Shown one piece after another: positions 9,747 to 19,650 of a stretch of DNA of 64,000 bases. The stretch covers positions 1 through 64,000 of the forward strand of contig JAFUAT010000013.1 of assembly GCA_017460625.1 (NCBI GenBank), written 5' to 3'. The position numbers and the translations under genes are program-made. Origin of the DNA: Candidatus Saccharimonadota bacterium (GTDB taxonomy: Bacteria; Patescibacteriota; Saccharimonadia; Saccharimonadales; Saccharimonadaceae). Every line of letters begins with the position of its first letter. The first letter of the stretch is position 1. Under the pieces are notes generated by a model. That model had not been told where the DNA came from. It did no database searches and saw only the letters and a program-made list of their open reading frames with translations.

Positions 9747-10778
9747 ATGGACAAAAAGACAATTATCGTAACAGGTGGAGCCGGGTTTATCGGTTCTAAT
9801 TTTGTATATTATATGCTAAAGAAATATCCATCTTATAGAATTGTCTGTTTGGATGCTTTGACTTATGCAGGGAATTTGTCTACCTTGAAGCGAGCGATGG
9901 AGCATGATAACTTCCGGTTCGTAAAAGGGGACATCAGAGACGCAGAATTAGTGGAGAATCTATTTGTAGAAGAAAAGCCGGATATTGTAGTAAATTTTGC
10001 AGCGGAATCGCATGTGGATAGATCAATTTTGGACCCACAAGCTTTTCTTGAGACGAATATCCTTGGTCCGCAAGTTTTGATGGATGCTTGTAAAAAACAT
10101 GGAGTTGAAAGATATCACCAGGTTTCTACTGACGAAGTTTATGGTGATTTACCACTAGATAGGCCAGATCTATTCTTCACCGAAACTACGAATCTGCATG
10201 CCTCTTCGCCATATTCAGCTTCTAAAGCTTCGGCGGATTTGGTGGTGATGGCGTATCATAGAACTTATGGATTACCAGTATCGATTTCTAGATGCTCGAA
10301 TAATTATGGTCCATATCATTTTCCAGAAAAATTGATTCCATTGATGATTATCAATGCACTTCATGATAAACCTTTGCCGGTGTATGGTGACGGTTTGAAC
10401 GTGAGAGACTGGTTATACGTAGAAGATCACTGTAAGGCGATTGATATGATAATTCATGGTGACTGCGTGGGGGAAGTATATAATGTGGGTGGCCATAATG
10501 AAAAGTCTAATATAGAGATTGTAAAGTTGATTTTGAAAGAGCTTGGTAAGCCAGAATCATTGATTACCTTTGTAGAAGATAGAAAAGGACATGATAGGCG
10601 CTATGCGATTGATCCTGCGAAGATTTCTAGGGAGCTTGGCTGGGAACCAGAGACAAAGTTTGAGAATGGGATTGTAAAGACAATTCAATGGTATCTTGAT
10701 CATAAGGATTGGTGGGAAGAGATTATTTCTGGTGAATATCAGAATTATTACGATAAAATGTATGGAGAAAAGAAATGA
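9747..10778 (+). CDS. rmlB: dTDP-glucose 4,6-dehydratase
   Basis: 343 residues from ATG 9747, preceded by an excellent ribosome site (AAAGGAGG at 9736-9743). The frame extends upstream into rmlC without a plausible start. Extended short-chain dehydrogenase with VTGGAGFIGSNFV (NAD binding), STDEVYGD (catalytic Thr-Asp-Glu) and YSASKASAD (catalytic Tyr-x3-Lys). It converts dTDP-glucose to the 4-keto-6-deoxy sugar used by RmlC. Confidence 0.96.
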   Translation: MDKKTIIVTGGAGFIGSNFVYYMLKKYPSYRIVCLDALTYAGNLSTLKRAMEHDNFRFVKGDIRDAELVENLFVEEKPDIVVNFAAESHVDRSILDPQAFLETNILGPQVLMDACKKHGVERYHQVSTDEVYGDLPLDRPDLFFTETTNLHASSPYSASKASADLVVMAYHRTYGLPVSISRCSNNYGPYHFPEKLIPLMIINALHDKPLPVYGDGLNVRDWLYVEDHCKAIDMIIHGDCVGEVYNVGGHNEKSNIEIVKLILKELGKPESLITFVEDRKGHDRRYAIDPAKISRELGWEPETKFENGIVKTIQWYLDHKDWWEEIISGEYQNYYDKMYGEKK

Positions 10779-11680
10779 AAGTATTAGTAACTGGTACGAG
10801 TGGTCAACTTGGCTACGATGTAATGATGGAGCTCGAAAAGCGTGGGCATGTGGGTATTGGCGCTGACAGATCGGATTCCGAAGCGGATTTTGAACATGTG
10901 ATTTTGGATATTACAGATGCTGAAAGGGTATCTGAAGTGATAAACGATATCAAGCCAGATGCAATTGTACATTGTGCAGCATGGACAAATGTGGATGGAG
11001 CAGAGGCGTCTGAAAATTACGACAAAGTGATGGCAGTGAACGTAGAAGGAACAGCTAATCTTGCAAAAGCTGCTAAGGAAATAGACGCTAAGTTTATGTA
11101 TATCTCTACTGACTATGTGTTTAACGGTCAGGGGGAGAGGCCTTGGGAGCCGGATGATAAGGATTATGCACCACTTAACGTATACGGAGAGTCCAAACTA
11201 AAAGGTGAGCTAGAAGTCTCTAAAATTTTGGAAAAATACTTTATTGTGAGAATTGCGTGGGTATTTGGTAAAAACGGAAACAATTTTATTAAGACAATGA
11301 TAAAGGTGGGCGAGACCCATGAACAGGTAGAGGTGGTGGCAGACCAAATTGGTACGCCTACTTATACTTTTGATTTAGCAAGACTTTTGGTTGATATGAT
11401 TGAAACTGATAAATATGGTTATTATCATGCGACTAATGATGGTGGATATATTTCTTGGGCAGAATTTGCTGAGGAGATTTATAAACAAGCCGGCATGGAT
11501 GTAAAGGTAAAAGCTGTTACTACAGAAGAGTATGAGTCAAAAGCAGGTAAAACCGTAGCTAAACGGCCGTTCAACTCTAGACTTGATAAGGCTAAGTTAA
11601 AAGAAGCTGGATTTGAGCCGTTACCAAATTGGCGCGATGCAGTAAAGAGATATATTCTAGATAGGCAATACATGGCATGA
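10775..11680 (+). CDS. rmlD: dTDP-4-dehydrorhamnose reductase
   Basis: 301 residues; the ATG overlaps the rmlB stop (ATGA). It performs the last step, giving dTDP-L-rhamnose. Motifs: VTGTSGQLGYDV, the active-site strand YISTDYVFNG, and YGESKLKGE (Tyr-x3-Lys). The C-terminal RPFNSRLDKAKL segment is typical of RmlD. The block therefore encodes a complete rhamnose pathway. Confidence 0.95.
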   Translation: MKVLVTGTSGQLGYDVMMELEKRGHVGIGADRSDSEADFEHVILDITDAERVSEVINDIKPDAIVHCAAWTNVDGAEASENYDKVMAVNVEGTANLAKAAKEIDAKFMYISTDYVFNGQGERPWEPDDKDYAPLNVYGESKLKGELEVSKILEKYFIVRIAWVFGKNGNNFIKTMIKVGETHEQVEVVADQIGTPTYTFDLARLLVDMIETDKYGYYHATNDGGYISWAEFAEEIYKQAGMDVKVKAVTTEEYESKAGKTVAKRPFNSRLDKAKLKEAGFEPLPNWRDAVKRYILDRQYMA

Positions 11681-12600
11681 AAAAAATCGCAGTAATAATT
11701 CCATGTTATAACGAAGTAAAGACTGTAGCTAAGGTAGTGAAAGATTACAAAAAAGAGCTACCTGCAGCTGATATTTATGTTTATGATAATAATTCTACGG
11801 ATGGTACAGGTGAGGCTGCAAAGAAGGCGGGAGCAATAGTAAGGATTGAGCATCGACAAGGAAAAGGTAATGTAGTAAGAAGTATGTTTAGAGATATTAA
11901 TGCAGATTGTTATCTGATGGTGGATGGTGATGGAACTTACCCTGCCGATTCGGCAAAGGAGATGTGCAGATTAGTATTAGACGACGGCGTAGATATGGTA
12001 ATAGGAGATAGGTTATCCTCGACATATTTTAAAGAAAATAAACGTAGATTCCATGGATTCGGTAATAAGTTAGTGAGGTTTTTGATAAACTTGATTTTTA
12101 GAAGTCATATAAAAGACATTATGACTGGGTATAGAGCTCTTTCTAGAGATCTCGTAAAAGCGTGTCCGGTGCTTTCTAAGGGTTTTGAGATTGAAACAGA
12201 AATGACAATTTATGCATTAGATAAAAATTTTTATATTAAAGAGATTCCAGTAAATTATAAAGATCGAGAAGAGGGTAGTGAATCAAAATTAAATACCATA
12301 AGTGATGGCATGAAGGTAATTATAACAATTGCGAGATTGTTTGAAGAATATAAGCCAATGTTGTTTTTTGGAATAATCAGCTTAGTATTATTACTAGTGG
12401 CATTAATATTGGGTGTGCCGGTTTTGGCTGAGTATTTTAGTACTGGTATGGTGCCAAGATTTCCTACTCTTATAGTAGCAGGATTTTTAGCAGTGGTGTC
12501 AACATTAATGTTGGTATGCGGAATTATTTTGCAAGTGGTAGTGAAAAAACAGCGTGAAACATTTGAAATATTACTTACTCAATCTAGAAAAGATGGGTAA
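11677..12600 (+). CDS. Polyprenyl-phosphate glycosyltransferase (GtrB/DPM1-like)
   Basis: 307 residues. A GT2 domain (IAVIIPCYNE; YVYDNNSTDGT; LMVDGDGTYP as DxD) is followed by MTGYRALSR and GFEIETEM, which are typical of DPM1/GtrB enzymes. Two membrane helices occupy about 225-290. This family moves a sugar from UDP- or GDP-sugar to polyprenyl phosphate at the inner membrane face. A GtrA-like protein (15188-15703) is encoded nearby, so the two could form a GtrA/GtrB pair feeding the GT-C-like membrane proteins. The ATG overlaps the rmlD stop. Confidence 0.85.
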   Translation: MKKIAVIIPCYNEVKTVAKVVKDYKKELPAADIYVYDNNSTDGTGEAAKKAGAIVRIEHRQGKGNVVRSMFRDINADCYLMVDGDGTYPADSAKEMCRLVLDDGVDMVIGDRLSSTYFKENKRRFHGFGNKLVRFLINLIFRSHIKDIMTGYRALSRDLVKACPVLSKGFEIETEMTIYALDKNFYIKEIPVNYKDREEGSESKLNTISDGMKVIITIARLFEEYKPMLFFGIISLVLLLVALILGVPVLAEYFSTGMVPRFPTLIVAGFLAVVSTLMLVCGIILQVVVKKQRETFEILLTQSRKDG

Positions 12601-12603
12601 TTG

Positions 12604-13347
12604 CTAGTTCCAAAGTTTTTCATAGGCATCAGCTACTTTGTTTGGAGTAGAGTCTAATTTGACTTTGCCTTCTTCTATAAGGATAGCGCGAGTGCAGAAG
12701 TTGCGAACATTGCCCATGTCGTGAGTAACAAGGATAACGGTTTGGTTGCCTTTGATGGCAGCAAAATAGTCAGTACATTTTTTCTGGAATTCGGCGTCAC
12801 CAACGGCGAGGACTTCATCTAGTAGGAGAATATCGCCTTTAGCACGGATGGCAATAGAAAAAGCTAGGCGAACTTGCATCCCAGACGAGAAATTTTTGAG
12901 TTTCTGATCCATAAATGGACGAAGCTCGGCAAAATCAACGATTTCATCGTACATAGCATCCATTTCTTTGTTTGAAAAACCAAGAAGAGCACCGTTTAAA
13001 TAGACGTTTTCACGACCAGAAAGATCAGGATTAAAACCGACGCCAAGCTCAATAAATGGAATAAGTGTGCCATCAATTTCAACAGAGCCTTTTTCTGGGA
13101 AATAAATTTTGGCTAAAGTTTTGAGTAGGGTAGATTTGCCAGAGCCATTGCGACCAACGATGCCGACGAATTCATTTTTCTTAATATCGAAATTAATACC
13201 ATTTAGAACTTTTTGTTCTTTGTAACCTTTGATGCCTTTTAGGCGGTTAAAGATGGCCTGCTTGAGACCGCCTGCACGTTCCGTAGGTAATTTGAAGCTT
13301 TTATGGAGATTCTTGACGGAAATTACAGTTGGCATATCTTCTTTCAT
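12604..13347 (-). CDS. Polysaccharide ABC transporter ATPase (Wzt/TagH-like)
   Basis: 247 residues: Walker A GRNGSGKST, signature NFSSGMQVRLAFSIA, Walker B DILLLDEVLAVGD, and the H-loop in LVTHDMG. The ELGVGFNPDLSGRENVYLNG stretch is specific to the Wzt/TagH/RfbB group. It lacks the C-terminal carbohydrate-binding domain of large Wzt proteins. Its start overlaps the permease stop (TAATG), and a ribosome site GGAGGAA lies just upstream. Only 3 bases separate its end from the convergent gene at 12600. Confidence 0.93.
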   Translation of the reverse strand: MKEDMPTVISVKNLHKSFKLPTERAGGLKQAIFNRLKGIKGYKEQKVLNGINFDIKKNEFVGIVGRNGSGKSTLLKTLAKIYFPEKGSVEIDGTLIPFIELGVGFNPDLSGRENVYLNGALLGFSNKEMDAMYDEIVDFAELRPFMDQKLKNFSSGMQVRLAFSIAIRAKGDILLLDEVLAVGDAEFQKKCTDYFAAIKGNQTVILVTHDMGNVRNFCTRAILIEEGKVKLDSTPNKVADAYEKLWN

Positions 13348-14165
13348 TAGATTTCCTCCGCGAATTTTTTAGATTTTTTACGGAAATACCAGGAACCCCA
13401 AATTAGAATTATTATGACAATAGCTATAGGGATGAACTTCCAAAAGAAACGTTCTTCGCCGACGTAACTCCAAGTAGTGATAGTTTGGTCGGTAATGAGA
13501 CAATAACGAATATCTTGGACAATTTGAGAGATAGGGTTTAATAAAATAACTTTAGCGGCGGTAGGGGAAGATTCCGCAATCATAGTAATAGGATAAATAA
13601 TTGGTACAGCATAAAATAGAGCCTGGACTAATACATCCCAAATGGAGGTAATGTCGCGATATTTGACATTGACGGCACCGAGTAAAAAAGAAATACCAAG
13701 AGCTAGCATGTAGAGTTCTAATATCAGGGCTGGGACAATGAGCCACATTGGAGACGGAGTGACGCCATTGATAAGTGCAAAAATTATGACCACTACTAAA
13801 TTAATAAGAAGATTAATGACGGCAGTCAATGTAGCTGATACTACAACGATGTATTTGGGAAAACAGATTTTGCGGATGAGTTCGCCACGTTGAATAATAG
13901 CCTGAATGCCTTGATTGGTGCACTCGGTAAAGAAACTCCAGAGAGTGGTACCAACAAGAAGATAAACTGGATAGTGCGGAATGTCACTCCCAAATCTGAG
14001 AAGCTTAGCAAATACTATGTATAGTATAGCAAACATCATGAGTGGACGAAGAAGTGCCCAAAAATAACCAAGAACTGAACCTTGGTAGCGGAGCTTAAAG
14101 TCCGTCTTGGTAAGTTCTTTTAAGAGAACGCGATTGTTTTTACATAGAAAATTCGGGATCGCCAT
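13347..14165 (-). CDS. Polysaccharide ABC transporter permease (Wzm/TagG-like)
   Basis: 272 residues, ABC-2 type permease with six membrane helices. The N-terminal segment LTKTDFKLRYQGSVLGYFWALLRP is the amphipathic start typical of Wzm/TagG. With the ATPase it would flip a completed lipid-linked polysaccharide (probably rhamnose-containing) across the membrane. A TATAAT on the minus strand (14174-14179) sits 8 bases before the ATG, so it may have its own near-leaderless promoter inside the galE-wzm gap. Confidence 0.92.
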   Translation of the reverse strand: MAIPNFLCKNNRVLLKELTKTDFKLRYQGSVLGYFWALLRPLMMFAILYIVFAKLLRFGSDIPHYPVYLLVGTTLWSFFTECTNQGIQAIIQRGELIRKICFPKYIVVVSATLTAVINLLINLVVVIIFALINGVTPSPMWLIVPALILELYMLALGISFLLGAVNVKYRDITSIWDVLVQALFYAVPIIYPITMIAESSPTAAKVILLNPISQIVQDIRYCLITDQTITTWSYVGEERFFWKFIPIAIVIIILIWGSWYFRKKSKKFAEEI

Positions 14166-14184
14166 ACTATATAATTATATCATA

Positions 14185-15186
14185 TTACTGGTGGTTTGAT
14201 AGGAATGTAAGCGTATCTTTCAATGCGTCTTCGATAGTTAATTCGCTCTGCCAACCTAATTCTTTTTTGGCTAGTGATGGGTTGGCCCAGATTTCGGCGA
14301 GGTCGCCAGGGCGACGAGCGACAAATCTATGCGGAAGTGGCTTGCCGCTGATTTTTTCGAAGGCAGCGACCATTTCTAGAACAGAAGTAGGGGTGCCGGT
14401 ACCAAGGTTATAAGCCTTAAAACCTGGAGTTTCAAGAGCTTTTAAGGCGGCTAGATGACCTTTTGCCAAATCGGATACATGGACAAAATCACGGCGACAG
14501 GTGCCATCAGGAGTGTCATAATCGTTGCCGTAGATGCTAAGTTCTTGTAGCTCACCACTTGCGACTTTCATGATGTAAGGCATAAGATTGTTTGGAATAC
14601 CGTTTGGTTCCTCTCCAATTAGCCCGGAGGAATGATTACCAACAGGGTTGAAATAGCGAAGAGCGACAGCGGAAAAGTTAGGGTCTGAGATACAAACATC
14701 CTTTAGGATTTCTTCAATCATATATTTAGTGCGACCGTAAGGGTTAGCAATGTTTTGGCCGGTAGGCATGGTTTCTAAACGCTCTTTAATATCGGAGTCG
14801 CCATAAACAGTAGCAGAAGAAGAAAAGATGATTTTTTCTACTCCTTTGTCCTGCATGCATTTTAATAAATTAATAGTGCCGGTGATATTCTCGCAATAAT
14901 AGAGAAGTGGTCTTTCGACAGACTCGGAGACTGACTTGAGACCGGCAAAGTGGATTACTGAATCGAATTGATGTTCATCAAAGATTTTTTGAAGAGCCTC
15001 AAAATTGGTGAGATTTTCATAATAAAAAATAGGGGTTTTCCCAGTAATTTCGGTAATTTTATCAAGAACGGTAACTTTGCTATTGATAAGGTTATCTACT
15101 ATGACAACTTCGTGACCTTCATTTAACAAATCTACAACTACGTGAGAACCGATATAGCCGGTGCCGCCGGTAACTAAAATTTTCAT
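14185..15186 (-). CDS. galE: UDP-glucose 4-epimerase
   Basis: 333 residues from the ATG at 15186, chosen because AGGAGG lies 9 bases upstream; longer in-frame starts add an unrelated leader. Motifs: VTGGTGYIGSHVVVDL (NAD binding), FSSSATVYGD, YGRTKYMIE (Tyr-x3-Lys), and the C-terminal RPGDLAEIWANP typical of GalE. It interconverts UDP-glucose and UDP-galactose, supplying sugars for the neighbouring polysaccharide enzymes. Confidence 0.94.
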   Translation of the reverse strand: MKILVTGGTGYIGSHVVVDLLNEGHEVVIVDNLINSKVTVLDKITEITGKTPIFYYENLTNFEALQKIFDEHQFDSVIHFAGLKSVSESVERPLLYYCENITGTINLLKCMQDKGVEKIIFSSSATVYGDSDIKERLETMPTGQNIANPYGRTKYMIEEILKDVCISDPNFSAVALRYFNPVGNHSSGLIGEEPNGIPNNLMPYIMKVASGELQELSIYGNDYDTPDGTCRRDFVHVSDLAKGHLAALKALETPGFKAYNLGTGTPTSVLEMVAAFEKISGKPLPHRFVARRPGDLAEIWANPSLAKKELGWQSELTIEDALKDTLTFLSNHQ

Positions 15187-15187
15187 A

Positions 15188-15703
15188 TTATTTTTCCTCC
15201 TTGCTAGATTTTTTACCGAAAACAAATTTATCGTAGAATAGAAAATTTATGACCATGATTACAGCAGAAGTAAGCACGAATGCTCCTGTGGACTGAACAA
15301 ATTCATAGGTAAAATCGATGTGAAGATTTTGACAAATATTGTAGGCTAAATCATAAAGTGGGGTAATGGATGCAAAAAGTTGGGTAAGCCCTGGGCCAAT
15401 GGGAAAAGTGAGCAAACCGTTCCAGATGAAAAATTTGTAAATAGCGGCTTTGGTGATGTCACGCTCTTTCCAGGTGATTTTGGAATGAAGAATATAGGCT
15501 AAGATGGTAGTGATAGCTGTAGAAATGAGGGTGGCTAGCCAATAAAAATCAGAATTATTAATTATTAGGTTAGCGAGAATAGTATATAAGGTATAATTAA
15601 AAATAGTTAGGCTGACCCCGACGATGAAATAACGAATAGCATGCTCGGAAGTTTTGACATCAACGGATTTTGGTGTTTTTTTGACTTCTTCAGATTTTTC
15701 CAT
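15188..15703 (-). CDS. GtrA-like membrane protein
   Basis: 171 residues with four predicted helices arranged as in the GtrA family. The first contains YFIVGVSLTIFNYTLY and the second IISTAITTILAYILHSKITW, the family's conserved helix-2 end. GtrA-type proteins are thought to flip polyprenyl-phosphate sugars. ATG 15703 is chosen because TATAAT at 15711-15716 (minus strand) lies 7 bases before it, the leaderless arrangement seen for many genes here; a TTG further upstream is less likely. It is followed after 1 base by galE. Confidence 0.82.
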   Translation of the reverse strand: MEKSEEVKKTPKSVDVKTSEHAIRYFIVGVSLTIFNYTLYTILANLIINNSDFYWLATLISTAITTILAYILHSKITWKERDITKAAIYKFFIWNGLLTFPIGPGLTQLFASITPLYDLAYNICQNLHIDFTYEFVQSTGAFVLTSAVIMVINFLFYDKFVFGKKSSKEEK

Positions 15704-15723
15704 AGTATATATTATACTATACC

Positions 15724-15752
15724 TGGACAAAAGAGTAAAAAAGGTGTATAAT
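15724..15752 (+). promoter_or_regulatory. Promoter of uvrA
   Basis: TGGACA (15724-15729), a 17-base spacer and TATAAT (15747-15752), with the uvrA ATG 10 bases after the -10. The divergent GtrA promoter partly overlaps this short intergenic region. Confidence 0.65.
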
Positions 15753-15762
15753 AAGTAGGTTT

Positions 15763-18690
15763 ATGGAAGAGAGTAAAAAAGACTTTGATAGAGCAGATGG
15801 GGAAATTTTTGGTGGTGAGAATGTAATTCGGGTAAGAGGGGCAAGGCAAAATAACCTGAAGGATATCGATGTAGATATCCCTAGAGACAAACTAGTGATT
15901 ATGACTGGGCTTTCTGGGTCGGGGAAATCTTCGCTTGCTTTTGATACGGTTTACGCGGAAGGGCAAAGAAGATATGTAGAATCCTTGTCTTCTTATGCAA
16001 GAATGTTTCTTGGCGTGATGGACAAGCCAGATATGGATTCTATTACGGGGCTTAGTCCGGCGATTTCGATTGACCAGAAGTCGACTTCGAGAAACCCGCG
16101 TTCGACAGTGGCGACGGTGACAGAAGTATATGATTACTTGCGGTTGCTGTTTGCGAGAGTAGGAATACCACATTGTCCGGTTTGTCATAAAGTAGTTTCG
16201 AGAAGAACGGCGGAAGATATCATAAACGAAGTAATGAAGCTTCCGTTAGGAGCTAAATTGATGTTGCTTGCTCCAATCGTGGCGGCTAAAAAAGGTGAAT
16301 TTTCACATATTCCAGAGCAATATACGGCTAAAGGGTTTTCAAGAGTGCGGGTAGATGGGATTGTTTACGCTCTTGATGAATTTCCAGAATTAAATAAAAA
16401 TGAACGGCATGATATTGAGATTGTGGTAGATAGGTTTGTCTTGTCACCAGAATTGACTTCGAGAATTTCTGGCTCGATTGAACAAGCTTTGGAACTTGGA
16501 AACGGATTAATTAAAGTTCTTAAAATCAACGATAGAACAACGGCAGTAGGAGAAGCACGCGTAACCAGTGAAAATACAGAAGTTTTGACTTATTCACAGA
16601 GATATGCCTGCCCAGATCATCCAGATGAATTAATTCCGGAGCTGACACCGCGTTTGTTTTCCTTTAATGCTCCAGAAGGGGCTTGTCCGGACTGTACGGG
16701 GCTTGGTTCAAAGATGGAAGTGGACCCGGCGCTGGTATTTAATAAAAATTTGACAATTGCAGAAGGCGGGATTCGCCCATTCAATAGAGTACAGCAAGAG
16801 TCTTGGTGGTTAAAGCGCTTGATTACAGTGGGAAAGAAACATGGTTTTGACGTACAAACGCCGATTGGGGAATTGCCGGAAGATATTTTGCATATGATTC
16901 TTTATGGTACGGGTGATGAAAAGTATGAAATGAGAATTAGTGGCTCGGGTAAATTTGCAGCGGGAACAATTTATGAAACTACCTATGAAGGTGTGATACC
17001 GATGCTGGAGCGTCGTTATAATGATCCGAAAATCTCGGAATTTACTAAACGTGATATTGAGAGATTTATGCGGGTACGAGAATGTCAGACTTGTCATGGG
17101 GCAAGGTTAAAACCGGCAGTTCTTGCCGTGACAATACACGATCTTAATATTGTGGATATGTGTAACCTTGATGTAGATGCGACTTTGGAAGTTCTAGAAA
17201 AAGATTTGAAGTTTTCTGATGAAGAGGAGATGATTGCTCACCCGATTTTGAAAGAAATTTATGAGCGGGTGAAATTCATGAAAGACGTGGGGCTAGGCTA
17301 TCTAGAATTAGGACGAGCGGCAAATACTTTGTCTGGTGGTGAGGCGCAGAGAATTCGGCTAGCTACACAGATAGGTTCGGGTTTGACCGGAGTGCTTTAT
17401 GTTTTGGATGAGCCTTCGATTGGCTTGCATCAGAGAGACAACGATAAACTAATAAATACTCTAAAGCATTTGCGCGATTTAAAAAATACTGTACTTGTGG
17501 TGGAACATGACGAGGATACAATGTGGGCATCGGATTATATTATTGATATTGGCCCTGGGGCTGGTGTGAATGGTGGTGAATTAGTAGCATGTGGAACTCC
17601 AAAAGAAGTGGCGGCTAATCCTAATTCTATTACGGGTAAATACTTATCAGGAAAAATGTCTATTCCGGTACCGAAAAAACGACGAAAGATTAAAAAAGGT
17701 TACGAATTGGTAATAAAAGGGGCTAGAGAAAATAATTTGAAAAATATTGATGTGGCCTTTCCGTTAGGAGTGATGACGGTAGTATCTGGTGTTTCTGGAT
17801 CAGGTAAGTCTACTTTGGTTAATAATATTTTGTCAAATGAACTTTTGGCACGGCTTCATCATGCTCAGACGGTATCAGGAATTCATGATTCAATTGAAGG
17901 GATTGAAAACATTAATAAGATTATCGTGATTGACCAGAGCCCGATTGGACGAACGCCGCGTTCTAACCCGGCAACTTATACGGGAGTGTTTAATGCGATT
18001 AGGGATCTTTATGCGGCACAGCCAGAAGCGGAAGTGCGTGGGTATAAGGCTGGAAGATTTTCATTTAATGTAAAAGGCGGAAGATGTGAACATTGTCAGG
18101 GCGATGGTGTGAACAAAATCGAAATGCATTTTTTGCCGGATGTTTATGTGACTTGTCCAGCATGTCATGGTAGGAGATATAATTCAGAAGCTTTGGAAGT
18201 AAAATATAAGGGTAAAGACATTTCACAAGTGCTTGAAATGACGATCGATGAAGCAGTAGAGTTTTTTGCGAATGTGCCATCGATTGTTGGTAAACTTAAG
18301 ACTATCCAGGAAGTGGGGCTTGGGTATATTAGATTAGGTCAGCCGGCGACGACATTTTCTGGTGGGGAAGCACAGAGAATTAAACTAGCCACAGAACTTG
18401 CACGACGTTCGACGGGGCGTACTTTATATGTATTAGACGAACCAACAACGGGACTTCATACGGATGATGTAAAAAGGTTGCTCGACATTTTGAATAAACT
18501 AGTGGATGGTGGGAATTCGATGATAATAATTGAACATAATTTGCATGTAATTAAGTCTGCTGACTGGGTGATTGAAATGGGTCCAGAGGGCGGAATTAAA
18601 GGCGGGAAAGTCTGTGACGAGGGTACGCCAGAAGATTTGGCTAAAAGAGCAAAGACTCCAACTGGCGAATATTTAAAGAAATATTTATAG
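15763..18690 (+). CDS. uvrA: Excinuclease ABC subunit A
   Basis: 975 residues, normal length. It has two ABC modules: Walker [15 protein letters not shown] near 50 and [13 protein letters not shown] near 680, and signatures [12 protein letters not shown] and [12 protein letters not shown]. Zinc-binding CxxC pairs are present ([39 protein letters not shown]). UvrA dimers find bulky DNA lesions and load UvrB. No ribosome site is obvious; the -10 is 10 bases upstream, so the leader is minimal. uvrB and uvrC are not in the window. Confidence 0.98.
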   Translation: MEESKKDFDRADGEIFGGENVIRVRGARQNNLKDIDVDIPRDKLVIMTGLSGSGKSSLAFDTVYAEGQRRYVESLSSYARMFLGVMDKPDMDSITGLSPAISIDQKSTSRNPRSTVATVTEVYDYLRLLFARVGIPHCPVCHKVVSRRTAEDIINEVMKLPLGAKLMLLAPIVAAKKGEFSHIPEQYTAKGFSRVRVDGIVYALDEFPELNKNERHDIEIVVDRFVLSPELTSRISGSIEQALELGNGLIKVLKINDRTTAVGEARVTSENTEVLTYSQRYACPDHPDELIPELTPRLFSFNAPEGACPDCTGLGSKMEVDPALVFNKNLTIAEGGIRPFNRVQQESWWLKRLITVGKKHGFDVQTPIGELPEDILHMILYGTGDEKYEMRISGSGKFAAGTIYETTYEGVIPMLERRYNDPKISEFTKRDIERFMRVRECQTCHGARLKPAVLAVTIHDLNIVDMCNLDVDATLEVLEKDLKFSDEEEMIAHPILKEIYERVKFMKDVGLGYLELGRAANTLSGGEAQRIRLATQIGSGLTGVLYVLDEPSIGLHQRDNDKLINTLKHLRDLKNTVLVVEHDEDTMWASDYIIDIGPGAGVNGGELVACGTPKEVAANPNSITGKYLSGKMSIPVPKKRRKIKKGYELVIKGARENNLKNIDVAFPLGVMTVVSGVSGSGKSTLVNNILSNELLARLHHAQTVSGIHDSIEGIENINKIIVIDQSPIGRTPRSNPATYTGVFNAIRDLYAAQPEAEVRGYKAGRFSFNVKGGRCEHCQGDGVNKIEMHFLPDVYVTCPACHGRRYNSEALEVKYKGKDISQVLEMTIDEAVEFFANVPSIVGKLKTIQEVGLGYIRLGQPATTFSGGEAQRIKLATELARRSTGRTLYVLDEPTTGLHTDDVKRLLDILNKLVDGGNSMIIIEHNLHVIKSADWVIEMGPEGGIKGGKVCDEGTPEDLAKRAKTPTGEYLKKYL

Positions 18691-18691
18691 A

Positions 18692-19276
18692 ATGGTTTGG
18701 AAAAACGATCAGGTAAGCGAGGGTGAAACTGTAAGAATTTTAGAAACGGCGCGAAAATGCTTGGGAGTGCCTGGGGATTTTGTGGAACTAGGTTGTTATA
18801 AGGGTGATACTTCTCTAATGCTTGCCGATGTTTTAGAAAATTCAAATAAGAAGCTATGGATTTATGATTCGTTTGAAGGATTGCCAGAGAAAAAGAGTCA
18901 GGATGAATCGTTGCTTGGTGAACCGTTTAAAAAAGGCGAGTTATCTGTAAGTAAAAGGGAAGTGAAGGAGAGATTTCTTCGTGCAGGATTGAAAGTGCCT
19001 GTAATTAAGAAAGGTTGGTTTTCTGATTTGACTACGGAAGATTTGCCTGAAAAAATTGCTTTTTGTTTTTTAGATGGGGATTTTTATGATTCTATAAGAG
19101 ATGGACTTAAGGTTATTAATGAAAAGATGGCTCGTAACGGGGTAATCATGGTACATGACTATTTAAATCCAGCACTTCCTGGGGTAAAAACAGCGGTTTC
19201 TGAATGGTTGAAAGATAAACCTAGTTTAAAAATAGAGACATTCGAGAGCTTGATTAAAATTAGCATAAATAATTAG
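18692..19276 (+). CDS. TylF/macrocin O-methyltransferase-like SAM methyltransferase
   Basis: 194 residues beginning one base after uvrA. SAM-binding motif FVELGCYKGDTSLML (about 30-44), IYDSFEGLP (about 58-65) and the acidic FCFLDGDFYDSI (about 124-134) match the TylF-type O-methyltransferases, which are Mg-dependent and often act on sugars of natural products or polysaccharides. The substrate here is unknown; a link to surface glycan is possible but the direct neighbours do not show it. The stop codon lies inside the CIRCE element of groES. Confidence 0.75.
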   Translation: MVWKNDQVSEGETVRILETARKCLGVPGDFVELGCYKGDTSLMLADVLENSNKKLWIYDSFEGLPEKKSQDESLLGEPFKKGELSVSKREVKERFLRAGLKVPVIKKGWFSDLTTEDLPEKIAFCFLDGDFYDSIRDGLKVINEKMARNGVIMVHDYLNPALPGVKTAVSEWLKDKPSLKIETFESLIKISINN

Positions 19277-19314
19277 CACTCTAGGCTTGCAAGTGCTAGA
19301 TTTTGTGCTATAAT
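19273..19314 (+). promoter_or_regulatory. CIRCE operator and promoter of groES-groEL
   Basis: TTAGCACTC (19273-19281), a 9-base spacer, then AAGTGCTAG (19291-19299). This is the HrcA-binding CIRCE inverted repeat with two mismatches in the right arm. It overlaps a -35-like TTGCAA (19287-19292). The -10 TGTGCTATAAT ends at 19314. HrcA bound here would block RNA polymerase. Confidence 0.88.
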
Positions 19315-19353
19315 AGGGGTAGATAACCTTAATTAGGTAAAAAGGAGTAAAAA

Positions 19354-19608
19354 ATGGCACTAAAACCACTAAATGATAGAATCGTCGCGCTAGTGGAAAA
19401 ACCACTAGAAAAGACTAAATCTGGGATTTTATTAGGTGAAGCGAAGGAAAAACCGGCTTATGCTGTGGTTGAATCTGTAGGACCAGATGTAAAATCTGTG
19501 AAGAAGGGTGACAAGATCGTCTATAAAGAATATTCGACTACCGAGATAAAGCTTGATGAAAAAAACTACATTATTCTTAAAGAAGAAGATGTTTTAGCTA
19601 CGCTTTAA
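19354..19608 (+). CDS. groES: Co-chaperonin GroES
   Basis: 84 residues, slightly short of the usual ~95. Typical start ALKPLNDRIVALVEKP and the mobile loop KTKSGILLGEAKEKP that binds GroEL, then VKKGDKIVYKEYS. AAAGGAG lies 8 bases before ATG 19354. It is the first gene of a CIRCE-controlled operon and caps the GroEL folding chamber. Confidence 0.96.
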   Translation: MALKPLNDRIVALVEKPLEKTKSGILLGEAKEKPAYAVVESVGPDVKSVKKGDKIVYKEYSTTEIKLDEKNYIILKEEDVLATL

Positions 19609-19610
19609 TC

Positions 19611-19630
19611 TGTGGAAAACTTGTGGATAA
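19611..19630 (+). other. Two DnaA-box-like 9-mers between groES and groEL
   Basis: TGTGGAAAA (19611-19619) and TGTGGATAA (19622-19630); the second is the exact reverse complement of the consensus TTATCCACA. They lie 11 bases apart in the 42-base groES-groEL gap. The function is uncertain: too few boxes, and no dnaA or dnaN nearby, to call an origin. Confidence 0.35.
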
Positions 19631-19650
19631 CTTAATATAAAGGAGAAAAA

